Below the pieces are notes generated by a model, which saw only the letters and a list, made by a program, of their open reading frames with translations, was not told the origin of the DNA and ran no database searches. A DNA stretch of 18,694 nt from JABJJH01 sp047631095. Its GTDB lineage: Bacteria > Pseudomonadota > Alphaproteobacteria > UBA8366 > GCA-2717185. This document shows positions 1 through 8,135 of this stretch, piece by piece. How positions within the stretch are numbered: the stretch's first letter is position 1; each line of letters starts with the position of its first letter. Position numbers and translations under genes: made by a program. The stretch spans positions 1 through 18,694 of the forward strand of contig JBLHZD010000037.1 in assembly GCA_047631095.1 (NCBI GenBank), written 5' to 3'.

Positions 1-78
1 GGAACCTCGGTTTTCTGATGTCCACATTAGCCTTGCCCTCCATTCGGCGGTAAGACCCTTGAATCACATCCGACTCAT
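1..78 (+). other. Upstream remnant where the missing half of the PrsR receiver domain should be
   Basis: All three forward frames are closed here: TGA at 16-18 and TAG at 28-30 in the frame of the downstream gene, TAA at 51-53 in the third frame, and TGA at 80-82 in the second. In a complete PrsR this stretch would encode the phosphoacceptor segment (family consensus close to LDLGLPPD). Two faint matches appear in the third frame, NLGF at 3-14 and LALPS at 27-41. Neither carries the acceptor aspartate, and both are too far from the intact downstream sequence. I read this as degraded or rearranged receiver sequence, but the window edge limits certainty. Confidence 0.35.
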
Positions 79-88
79 ATGATTCAAG
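58..88. repeat. Perfect 9-bp inverted repeat at the broken 5' end of prsR
   Basis: CTTGAATCA at 58-66 is the exact reverse complement of TGATTCAAG at 80-88, with a 13-base spacer. The first in-frame ATG of the following gene (79-81) overlaps the right arm. It could be a regulator site, a translation-masking hairpin or a scar at the receiver breakpoint. About one 9-bp repeat with a loop this short is expected by chance in a window this size, so its meaning is uncertain. Confidence 0.4.
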
Positions 89-1260
89 AACTTTTCGGAC
101 GGACACTAAGCACGCTGGAATCAATTTTATCGTTCAAGCCGAACGCCAAAGTCATTGTCTCCAGTGGCAATGAAGATCGCGCCAACGCTGTCGAGGCGAT
201 CCGCCTCGGCGCTTATGATTTCTATCCAAAACCCGTGGATATCGACGTCTTGAAGATGATTATTGATCGCGCCACTCACTTATATGAGCTGGAAGATGAG
301 TTTCGTCGATTACAACAATCAAACCAGGCATCACCCTTGGATGGCATCGTCGCCATCAGCCCGCAAATGCTAAAAGCCTGCGAGGCGACGCGACGCGTGG
401 CTTCCTCTGATGTCAGCGTTTTACTAACCGGCGAAAGCGGGATAGGAAAAGAAGTTTTAGCGCGCGCAATTCACGATGCCAGTCCCCGAAAAGGGGAACC
501 CTTTGTCGCCATAAATTGCGCCGCGATTCCAGAAAATTTACTGGAAAAAGAATTGTTCGGGCATGAAAAAGGCGCGTTTACCGGCGCCATCAAGCTGGCG
601 ATTGGCAAGGTAGAGCAGGCCAATAACGGCACGCTTATGCTTGACGAAATTGGCGATATGCCCCTGATGTTACGGGCGAAATTATTACGGTTCCTCCAGG
701 AACGAAATATCGAGCGTGTTGGCGGACGCCAACCAATTCCCGTCAATGTGCGCGTCGTTTCCGCCACGAATCAGGACCTTTCCAGCATGATACAAGAAGG
801 GACCTTTCGTGAGGATTTATATTACCGGATTGAAGAGGTTGGCATTCACATTCCCCCTGTTCGCGATAGAGAGGGCGATGCGGTATTGCTCGAAAACTTT
901 TTTCTCAAAAAATTTGAAGCCCCCTTACACAAAAAAATCGGCCGATTCACAAAAGACGCGCTGGCCGTCATCAGTAACTACCGTTGGCCCGGCAATGTTC
1001 GCGAAATTGAAAACAAGATAAAGCGCGCCATGGTTCTCGCCGAAGGCAATACAATTTCCGCGGAAGATTTGGGGATTGATGCGGCGACGACGACAGAGAG
1101 TATTCTGACGCTCAAGCAGGTCCGGGAGAAGGCGGAGTACAGCGCAATTTCGCAAGCGCTGGAGCTTTCCCAAAACAATGTTTCCGCGACAGCCAAGCTG
1201 CTGGGGGTCAGCCGCCCGACCCTTTATGACTCGATGAAATCCCTTAAGTCTAGAAATTAG
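79..1260 (+). CDS. prsR: PrsR-like sigma-54-dependent response regulator (PEP-CTERM system), receiver domain truncated
   Basis: This is an AAA+ transcription activator of the NtrC type, most like PrsR, which drives sigma-54 promoters of PEP-CTERM/exopolysaccharide genes. Residues about 9-75 are the back half of a response-regulator receiver, including the conserved KP at 51-52. The front half with the phosphoacceptor aspartate is absent. The ATPase follows: Walker A GESGIGKE at 118-125, the sigma-54 contact loop GAFTGA at 165-170, Walker B LMLDEI at 186-191, and the REDLYYRI segment near 244-251. A Fis-type helix-turn-helix (SATAKLLGVSRPTLYDS) sits at about 369-385. The full family protein is roughly 450 residues; this frame has 393. 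The ATG at 79 is only the first available start, and there is no clear ribosome site. The remaining frame is intact and could encode an unregulated activator, or the gene may be a pseudogene. The PrsT-like gene downstream supports the assignment. Confidence 0.8.
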   Translation: MIQELFGRTLSTLESILSFKPNAKVIVSSGNEDRANAVEAIRLGAYDFYPKPVDIDVLKMIIDRATHLYELEDEFRRLQQSNQASPLDGIVAISPQMLKACEATRRVASSDVSVLLTGESGIGKEVLARAIHDASPRKGEPFVAINCAAIPENLLEKELFGHEKGAFTGAIKLAIGKVEQANNGTLMLDEIGDMPLMLRAKLLRFLQERNIERVGGRQPIPVNVRVVSATNQDLSSMIQEGTFREDLYYRIEEVGIHIPPVRDREGDAVLLENFFLKKFEAPLHKKIGRFTKDALAVISNYRWPGNVREIENKIKRAMVLAEGNTISAEDLGIDAATTTESILTLKQVREKAEYSAISQALELSQNNVSATAKLLGVSRPTLYDSMKSLKSRN

Positions 1261-1337
1261 GGCGCGTTATCGAATTTTTTCGAATACCCTGAAATTATGA
1301 TCGTCGCAGATGCTATTTTTGGAAAGGTCATTCGACC

Positions 1338-4144
1338 ATGAATAGGTATTTCAATATCAATCGCTTGGGGGTGCATCACTATGTATTTCTCATTTTGGTA
1401 TCTGGTTTATTTCTTTCCAGCGCGGGCTTCGCCAGTATCAGCGAAGATTCCACAAAGCTTCACGAAGAAGCAAAAAATTATCTCGAAAAGGGTAATTTTT
1501 AATCCGCCGTCATCCAATTAAAAAATGCGATCCGCGCCGATCCAAACAACGTCCAGGCGCGCTACGACCTCGCCGCAATTTATCTAAGAGGCCGGGATGG
1601 CGCCTCTGCGGAAAAAGAATTGAAGGCCGCGCGCAAGCGAGGCATGGACGAAACAAAGATACTGCTGCCTCTGGCGCAGGCGTACTCGCTTCAGGGAAAA
1701 AACCAAGCAGTCCTGGACGAAGTTTCGCCGGACGGACATCCGGATAGTTTAAGCGCCGGTATCCTGGCGGCGCGAGCAGGCGCCTATATGGCGTTGGAAC
1801 GCCTCGGCGATGCGAAAAGCGCCCTCGAAAAAGCCGTTAAACTGGCCCCGGAGAAACCGATCGTCTTTGAAGCTCTGAGCCAGGTGCTGCAGGCGAGCGG
1901 CGACATGACGGGCGCAGAGAAAAATATCGACAGAGCGCTATCTCTTGCGCCCGATAACCCACGCGCCCTCGTACGGAAAGCTGGCATTCGCCAAACCCGT
2001 GGCGACATTGAGAATGCGACGAAACTTTACACCAAAGCGTTGGCGTTGAGCCCCGGGAACACCGCAGCCTTAATTGGCCGCGCCAGTGCGTTGGTCGCAG
2101 CCGACAAGGATCTTGAAGCCGCAAAGGATATCGACGCTGTTTTACAAGATTCTGCGAAAAATCCGAAAGCATTTTATTTGAGCGCTTTATTATTAGCCCG
2201 TGAGAAAAAATTTGATGCGGCTATGGAACGGCTCCAATCCGTTGGAGAGGTTCTGGCGAATTACCCGCCGGCGAATTACTTGACCGCTTCTTTAAGTTTC
2301 GCCCAAGGGAGAATAGAGCAAGCCCAATCCCATATTCAGCGTTATCTGGCCAAACAAAGCGACAGTCAAAGAGGCAAACGATTGCTCGCGGCCATCCACC
2401 TTCGTAAGAAAAACGCGCCGGCTGCGATCAAAATTCTTTAACCCATGGTGACATCGGCCTCGAATGATCCGCGCCTGTTAACATTGCTCGGGAACGCCTA
2501 TGTCGCAAATCGCCAAAACGCCAAGGCCGGCGAAATTTACCAACGGGTCATCGCAGCGGCGCCCGATAATCAAAGCGCCCGGACACGCCTTGCGCTGACG
2601 CATTTAAACACCGGTGACAGCAAGAGCGCCGTAAAAGAATTTGAAACAATCCTGGAAAAGGACCCGGACGCGACGCGCGCCAACCTTTTCCTGGTTCTCA
2701 CGCATTTGCGCAACCGCAATTTCGGTCCCGCCAGCGCGGCTATCGAGACCTTGAAGAAGCGCCTGCCGGATAGTCCCATGCCCTATAATTTTCAGGGCAC
2801 GATTAATCTGGCGAAAAGTCAAACTGAAGAAGCGAAGAAAAACTTCAAAAAAGCGCTGGAACTGCAACCAGACTTTTTTCCCGCGGCGCTAAACCTGGGT
2901 GAGATCGAAAGGGCGGCGGGAAATTTTGACAAGGCCCGCGCGCTATACGAAAGTATATTGAAGACAAACGGCAAACATCTACAAGCGATGTTGCTACTTT
3001 CCCAAGTTGAGCAATCGTTAAATAATCAGGACCAAGCTGAAAAATGGCTTACCTCCGCCGTAAAGTTAAACCCGGATGCGACGCAGGCTCGATTACGGCT
3101 GGTAAATTTCCTGCTCCAGGCGAAAAAACTGAAGCAAGCTCTGTCTGAGGCCCGAGCCTTCACACAAGCCTCGCCGAAAAACCCAGACGCGCTGGACGCC
3201 CTCGCGCGTGCGCAATTCGCTGTTGGCCAAAAACAAAACGCTGTCGCGTCCTATCGTCAATTAGCGACTATTGCGCCGGACTCCGCCGTTGTTCACCACC
3301 GTTTAGGTCGTTCCCTCGCAACTATCAAAAATTTTCGAGACGCAAAAGTAGCCTTGGACCGGGCGATCGAGCTCAATCCAAAATTGGTTACGGCGAAACG
3401 GGATCGTATTCGGGTTGAAAACCAGGACAAGGGCGCATCCGCGGCGATTATATTGACAAAATCGATGATTGCAGCCGCGCCAAAAGAAGCAGCTGGGCAC
3501 GCAATTCTAGGTGATTTATATTTCACCGAGAAAAAATATTCGACGCAACGGCACAATATAATAAGGCCTATGAAATTGCGCCAAGCGGGCGAATTATAAC
3601 CCGCTTGTATCAAAGCAACCTTCGGTCTGGGAATTCGGCGAACGCACAAAAAACGCTGACCGATTGGCTGAATTCACACCCCGATGACAACGAAATTCGG
3701 TTCCTGTACGCCTCGAGCCTTATTGGCGCAAAGGATTACAAAGGCGCGGTACAGGAAAATGAAAAACTCCTTCAGAAATTTCCGGAAAACGCGGCGATCT
3801 TGAACGACTTGGCCTGGTTTTATGGCGAATTAGCGGATAAGCGCGCCATACCATACGCCAAACGCGCTCATGCGCTGCAACCCAATTCCGACGCCATTGC
3901 AGATACTTTAGGCTGGCTACTTCTAAGCGCCGGACAAACCAAGGAAAGCCTGCCAATTTTGAAGGCCGCTCATGAAAATGCGCCAACACACCCTGAAATT
4001 GGATACCATTACGCTGTATCGCAGAGCGAATCCGGTCAAAAAAACGCCGCCCGTGAAACAATTAAAGCGATTCTGGACACCGGGAAAAAATTCCCGGACA
4101 TCGTGAAAGCCAGAGACCTATATAAAAAATTGCTGCAAAAATAG
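1338..4144 (+). pseudogene. prsT: PrsT-like PEP-CTERM-system TPR-repeat protein, interrupted by two stops and one frameshift
   Basis: The conceptual product is about 935 residues, the usual size for PrsT, a long tetratricopeptide-repeat protein of PEP-CTERM/exosortase EPS loci thought to act at the cell envelope. Translation from ATG 1338 gives a signal peptide (hydrophobic VFLILVSGLFLSSAGFA) and then TPR units such as GNF-stop-SAVIQLKNAI. TAA at 1500-1502 ends the frame after 54 codons. The same frame resumes to TAA at 2439-2441, then resumes again to TGA-free sequence up to an A6 run at 3531-3536. After that run the homology moves by one base (FDATAQYNKAYEIAPSGR) and continues to TAG at 4142-4144. 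One extra A restores an unbroken reading frame. PrsT is normally a lipoprotein, yet no lipobox cysteine is visible. It follows prsR by 77 bases. A working full-length product is very unlikely unless the lesions are sequencing errors. Confidence 0.85.
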
Positions 4145-4184
4145 ATCGTAGAAATATTCTTCCATAAACCAAAAGGGCGAACGA

Positions 4185-5167
4185 ATGGCCAGTGTACTTG
4201 TTACCGGCGGCGCGGGATATATAGGCAGCCATACGACGCTCGCGCTAATCGACGCAGGCTGGAGCCCCGTCATTATCGACAACCTCGTCACAGGCAAACG
4301 CGAACTCGTCCCTGATGAGGCAGTATTTATCGAAGGGGATATCAGCGATTCCGAGTTGGTGCGGGCGACCTTGAAACAACACGATTGTCGCGCTGTTCTT
4401 CACTTTGCGGGCTCCACTGTCGTTCCGGAATCCGTTTCCGATCCTTTAAAGTATTACGGCAATAACACTTGCGCTAGTCGCAGTTTAATTGAATCCGTCG
4501 TCGCGGCGAAGGTTGGCGTCATGATTTTTTGTCTACTGCAGCAGTATACGGCGACCCGGATTCACTCCCGATTAATGAGGAATTACGCGCGGCGCCCATC
4601 AACCCCTATGGAGCTTCAAAGTTGATGACCGAATGGATGTTGCGCGATGCCGCCGCCGCCACGCCGTTACGATACGCCGCGCTGCGGTATTTTAATATCG
4701 CTGGCGCGGACCCAGAAGGGCGAAGCGGGCAAATGACGCCGGAGGCGACCCATCTCATTAAAGTCGCGTGCCAGGCAGCCTGCGGTACACGAGACAGCAT
4801 CACCATCTTCGGCGACGATTACGACACCGAAGATGGTACCGGGATCCGAGATTATATCCATGTAAGCGACCTTGCGGACGCACATGTCGCCGCGCTGGCC
4901 TATCTTATGGACGGCGGCGAAAGCACGATTATGAACTGCGGTTACGGACGTGGTTATTCCGTCAAACAGGTTATAGATATGGTTGGCGCCGTCGCCAGTG
5001 TTGATATGCCAGTTATCATGGGTCCGCGCCGTCCGGGCGACTCAGGCGCTGTCTACGCAGCTTCAGATAGCATTCGCGAGACGCTGGGCTGGGTCCCCAA
5101 ACACGACGATCTCGAAACAATCGTCGAATCCGCCTATCGGTGGAAACAAAAAATCAACGCAGCGTGA
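4185..5167 (+). pseudogene. galE: UDP-glucose 4-epimerase (GalE), single-base frameshift mid-gene
   Basis: GalE interconverts UDP-glucose and UDP-galactose with bound NAD and supplies sugar nucleotides for exopolysaccharide. The N-terminal part (ATG 4185) has the Rossmann glycine motif TGGAGYIGSH and GSTVVPESVSDP. The C-terminal part has the catalytic serine segment STAAVYG, the YGASK motif (Tyr and Lys of the YxxxK signature), RYFNIAGADP and GTGIRDYIHVSDLADAH. The two parts lie in different frames and meet at a T6 run (4525-4530). One extra T would join them into a protein of about 327 residues, a normal GalE length. As written, translation from 4185 ends after 146 residues. It sits 40 bases after the prsT pseudogene, so it probably belonged to the same EPS unit. 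A sequencing error in the T run is the main alternative to a true null allele. Confidence 0.88.
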
Positions 5168-5205
5168 TCCCCGCCTTCGTCCAAGGCGCTGGACCGTAAA
5201 ATTAA

Positions 5206-5237
5206 AAAAGGCGGCGTTTTTGCAAACGCCGCCTTTT
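5206..5237. terminator. Bidirectional intrinsic terminator between galE and petC
   Basis: A perfect 14-bp stem is formed by AAAAGGCGGCGTTT (5206-5219) and AAACGCCGCCTTTT (5224-5237) around a TTGC loop. The stem has a GC-rich centre and is flanked by an A run on the left and a T run on the right, so it could end transcription from either side. It lies between two convergent genes (galE rightward, petC leftward), where a shared terminator is expected. Confidence 0.9.
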
Positions 5238-5256
5238 ATTAAATCTGCCATCAGTC

Positions 5257-6015
5257 TTAATGAACGTCTGACCAGATTTTCTTTTTTACCGCGATAATCA
5301 TGCCGGTGAAAACGATCAAGAACAGCAATACCTTTATTCCCATTCCCTTCCGTTCTTCCATGTTCGGTTCGGAAGCCCAAGTCAAAAAGGTCGTCACATC
5401 CCGCGCCATTTGCGCCACGGTCGCCTTGGTTCCGTCTGTATATTCAACGCCTTCGTCAGACAGAGGAGGTGGCATGGCGATCTGATGTCCAGGAAAGAAG
5501 GCGTTATAATTCATACCTTCCGAGACGGTTACACCGGCAGGCGGATCAACATAACCAACCATTAAATTATAAAGATAATCCGGGCCGCCAATACGAGCTT
5601 CGGCGATCAGCGATAAATCCGGCGGTAGCGAGCCGCTATTGCCTGCTCGCGCCGCATTGTCATTCGGAAACGGGTTTACAAAACGGTCCGACGGTTTCGC
5701 CGGACGCATAAACATTTCGCCTTCATTATCTGGCCCGTCCTGAACCTCATATTCGGAAGCGAAGGCCTTCACCTGATCTTCCGTATATCCCAGCTCCGTC
5801 AGGTTTCGATAATAGATAAACGACAACCCATGGCAGCCAGCGCAGACTTCCTTGTAGACCTGCAAACCACGCTGCGCTTCTCCTCGGTCATACGTCCCGA
5901 AGATGCCATTAAAAGACCAGTCCTGTTTCAGAAGCTCTATGCCACCTGATGCATTCGCTTGCCCTGATACAGCAAGGAGAATTGCGGCGGCGACGCCCAA
6001 TACGGTCTTACGCAT
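5257..6015 (-). CDS. petC: Cytochrome c1 of the ubiquinol-cytochrome c reductase (bc1) complex
   Basis: Cytochrome c1 accepts electrons from the Rieske centre and passes them to soluble or membrane cytochrome c on the periplasmic side. The 252-residue protein begins with a cleavable signal peptide (about 1-22, ending QANA). The haem-binding CAGCH lies at 58-62. The likely axial methionine is M181 in the IAMPPPL segment. A single C-terminal membrane anchor spans about 227-245 and is followed by KKK on the cytoplasmic side. The ATG is preceded by AAGGAG at good spacing. It overlaps the petB stop by one base (TAATG), which suggests translational coupling. It is the last gene of the operon and reads into the hairpin terminator. 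Confidence 0.97.
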   Translation of the reverse strand: MRKTVLGVAAAILLAVSGQANASGGIELLKQDWSFNGIFGTYDRGEAQRGLQVYKEVCAGCHGLSFIYYRNLTELGYTEDQVKAFASEYEVQDGPDNEGEMFMRPAKPSDRFVNPFPNDNAARAGNSGSLPPDLSLIAEARIGGPDYLYNLMVGYVDPPAGVTVSEGMNYNAFFPGHQIAMPPPLSDEGVEYTDGTKATVAQMARDVTTFLTWASEPNMEERKGMGIKVLLFLIVFTGMIIAVKKKIWSDVH

Positions 6016-7277
6016 TATGATTTCTCCTTAGATGCGCCGCCACTTCGAGCATTTACGGCCTCACTGATGCTGGCTGGAACAGGTAAAGGCGTTTCCAGCT
6101 TTCCGACGATCGGCAACAGAATGAGGAAATGAAGGAAGTAATACGCTGTCGCCGCTTGTCCGATATACAACCAGCTGCCTTCAGCGGGCTTGGCCCCGGC
6201 AATCCCCAAAATGATGCAATCTGCGACAAACACCCAGAACAACCACTTGAAAACCGGTCGATAACGAGCGCTTCGCACTTTGGCCGTATCCAACCACGGT
6301 AACACCAGCAGTAGTAAAATCGATGCAAACATCATCATCACGCCAATCAATTTGGCCGGTATGAAGAAAACGTCAAATGTGATCGCCCGCAGGATTGCGT
6401 AATACGGCAGGAAGTACCATTCCGGCACAATGTGTTCTGGCGTCTTTAAAGGATTTGCTTCGATGTAGTTATCGACTTCGCCAAAGAAATTCGGCGCGAA
6501 GAAGACAAAGAACGCGAAGAAAATCAAAAACACACCGGTCCCAACCGAATCCTTAGCCGTGAAATACGGGTTGAACGGGATTGAGTCCTGCGGTCCTTTG
6601 ATTTCGATGCCATCGGGATTGTTCGATCCGGTCACATGAACCGCGACCACATGTAATCCAACCACCGCGAACAACACGAACGGCATCAGATAATGCAGTG
6701 AAAAGAAGCGGTTCAACGTGGCGTTATCCACCGAAAATCCGCCCCACAGCCAAGTGACGATCGGCTCGCCGATAATCGGAATTGCAGAGAACAAGTTGGT
6801 GATAACCGTCGCACCCCAGAAGCTCATCTGGCCCCAAGGCAAGACATAGCCCATGAACGCCGTGGCCATCATCAACAAGAGGATAACGACGCCCAGCATC
6901 CACAGTAATTCGCGCGGCGCCTTGTAGGACCCGTAATATAAACCTCGGAAGATATGAATGTAGACGACGATAAAGAACATCGACCCACCATTCATATGGA
7001 TATAGCGTAGCAACCAACCATAATTAACGTCTCGCATAATGCGTTCGACGCTATCAAAGGCGTAGTCAACATGCGGCGTATATTGCATCGCCAGCACGAT
7101 TCCGGTCACAACCATAGTGACCAGAACGATCATCGCCAGCGCGCCAAAGTTCCAGAAATAATTCAGGTTCTTCGGCATCGGGAACTGGTTGTATTCGTGA
7201 TCCATATAGGTGAACACCGGCAGGCGCTCATCAATCCATCGAATCACTGGATTATTCCATTGTGAAGCAGAACTCAT
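6015..7277 (-). CDS. petB: Cytochrome b of the bc1 complex
   Basis: This is the integral-membrane core of complex III, carrying haems bL and bH and the quinol (Qo) and quinone (Qi) sites. The 420-residue protein starts MSSASQWNN. The four haem ligands are visible in two helices: H94 and H108 (RYIHMNGG through YIHIFRG), and H195 and H209 (LHYLMPF through GLHVVAVH), with the usual 14-residue spacing. The Qo-site PEWY motif is at about 285-288. Several further hydrophobic helices follow. I chose the ATG at 7277 because AAGGGGGA precedes it at normal spacing and homology starts there. An upstream extension in the same frame would run through the petA gene and is rejected. The start lies 13 bases after the petA stop, so the three pet genes form one operon. 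Confidence 0.97.
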   Translation of the reverse strand: MSSASQWNNPVIRWIDERLPVFTYMDHEYNQFPMPKNLNYFWNFGALAMIVLVTMVVTGIVLAMQYTPHVDYAFDSVERIMRDVNYGWLLRYIHMNGGSMFFIVVYIHIFRGLYYGSYKAPRELLWMLGVVILLLMMATAFMGYVLPWGQMSFWGATVITNLFSAIPIIGEPIVTWLWGGFSVDNATLNRFFSLHYLMPFVLFAVVGLHVVAVHVTGSNNPDGIEIKGPQDSIPFNPYFTAKDSVGTGVFLIFFAFFVFFAPNFFGEVDNYIEANPLKTPEHIVPEWYFLPYYAILRAITFDVFFIPAKLIGVMMMFASILLLLVLPWLDTAKVRSARYRPVFKWLFWVFVADCIILGIAGAKPAEGSWLYIGQAATAYYFLHFLILLPIVGKLETPLPVPASISEAVNARSGGASKEKS

Positions 7278-7290
7278 CGACGATTCCCCC

Positions 7291-7842
7291 TTAACCGATG
7301 CGAATGGTTTTATCGTCGAGGAATTCGTATATCGGAACCTCGAGATTGAACGGCGCAGGACCTTTGCGAATGCGGCCTGACGTATCGTAATGCGACCCAT
7401 GGCACGGGCAGAACCAGCCGCCATATTCGCCTTTCGCCTCAACGGGTTTCTGACCCAGCGGAATACAACCCAGATGCGTGCAGACGCCGACCATCACCAG
7501 CCATTCAGGCTTTATCGCGCGATCTCCGTCTTTTTCTTTTTGACGTAAATCCGCGACGTCATCCTTAACAGCGGCGTCAATTTCCGCTTTGGTGCGGTGA
7601 CGGATGAAAACCGGCTTACCGCGCCAGACAACCGTTATGCTCTGGCCTTCTTCGATGGGCCCCAGATCAACCTCGGTCGAGGAAAGCGCAAGCACTTCCG
7701 CTGACGGGTTCATCGAATCCACCAAAGGCCAGGCGAAAGACGCCGCGCCAACGGCGCCAACGGCCATCGTCGCAAATATAAGGAAATCCCGCCGGTCTTC
7801 GTCTACTTCCGAAGCCTTCGGCGATTGGGTCGTATCCGCCAT
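7291..7842 (-). CDS. petA: Rieske iron-sulfur subunit of the bc1 complex
   Basis: The 183-residue Rieske protein moves one electron from quinol at the Qo site of cytochrome b to cytochrome c1. A twin-arginine (Tat) N-terminus, RRDFLIFAT, precedes a membrane anchor at about 20-40. The [2Fe-2S] ligand boxes are CTHLGC (C121, H123, C126) and CPCHGSH (C145, C147, H148); H123 and H148 are the histidine ligands and C126/C147 the disulfide pair. ATG 7842 was chosen because GAGGGG stands eight bases upstream. A GTG at 7851 would add three residues but would sit directly on that ribosome site. It is the first gene of petABC, and its promoter must lie in the divergent gap before trmL. Confidence 0.97.
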   Translation of the reverse strand: MADTTQSPKASEVDEDRRDFLIFATMAVGAVGAASFAWPLVDSMNPSAEVLALSSTEVDLGPIEEGQSITVVWRGKPVFIRHRTKAEIDAAVKDDVADLRQKEKDGDRAIKPEWLVMVGVCTHLGCIPLGQKPVEAKGEYGGWFCPCHGSHYDTSGRIRKGPAPFNLEVPIYEFLDDKTIRIG

Positions 7843-8135
7843 TCCTGCCACCCCTCAATCACACTTTATCGCCATACCGGCGCTTTTCTCGAGCACTATA
7901 TCCCATTGATTTGAAATACGTACCCCCCCATGACGCGAATTTGCGCACCGCAGAGTACTCATTCCTATTCAATCGGTCAATTCATCGACTAGATAAGGCG
8001 CAGGTAATAATGCAAATATTCCGCGATGGAAAGCCGGAACATTATTTCGCACCGTCTTGCGAATATATAGAAATATATTGTCGCATCCGATCTTGGCATT
8101 TACACCGTCTTGAACTGAATGGACGCACAACCGCC
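7843..8135. promoter_or_regulatory. Divergent intergenic region, petABC leftward and trmL-hemF rightward
   Basis: These 293 bases separate two divergent transcription units and must contain their promoters. The petA ribosome site (GAGGGG on the minus strand) is at 7851-7856. A 7-base AT-rich inverted repeat occurs at 8062-8079 (AATATAT, AGAA loop, ATATATT), roughly 60 bases before trmL. I could not assign -35/-10 boxes with confidence. The trmL frame stays open back to a TTG at 7911, but that stretch shows no recognisable protein and I treat it as noncoding. Confidence 0.5.

Noticed and set aside
1261..1337. Sigma-54 (-24/-12) promoter or terminator between prsR and prsT
   Set aside because: No GG-N10-GC pair was found; the TCGAA/TTCGA repeat around a T run is too short to call a terminator.
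1500..3599. Stop-codon recoding or programmed frameshifting to make full-length PrsT
   Set aside because: TAA ends several ordinary genes in this window, and three separate recoding events in one gene are less likely than decay or sequence error.
7278..7442. Longer cytochrome b starting upstream of 7277
   Set aside because: It would run inside the petA coding region in another frame; the ATG at 7277 has a strong ribosome site and matches the family start.
7911..8135. In-frame extension of trmL by 75 codons to a TTG
   Set aside because: TrmL homology begins exactly at ATG 8136 and 150 residues is the normal family length; the extra sequence resembles no protein and occupies the divergent promoter region.
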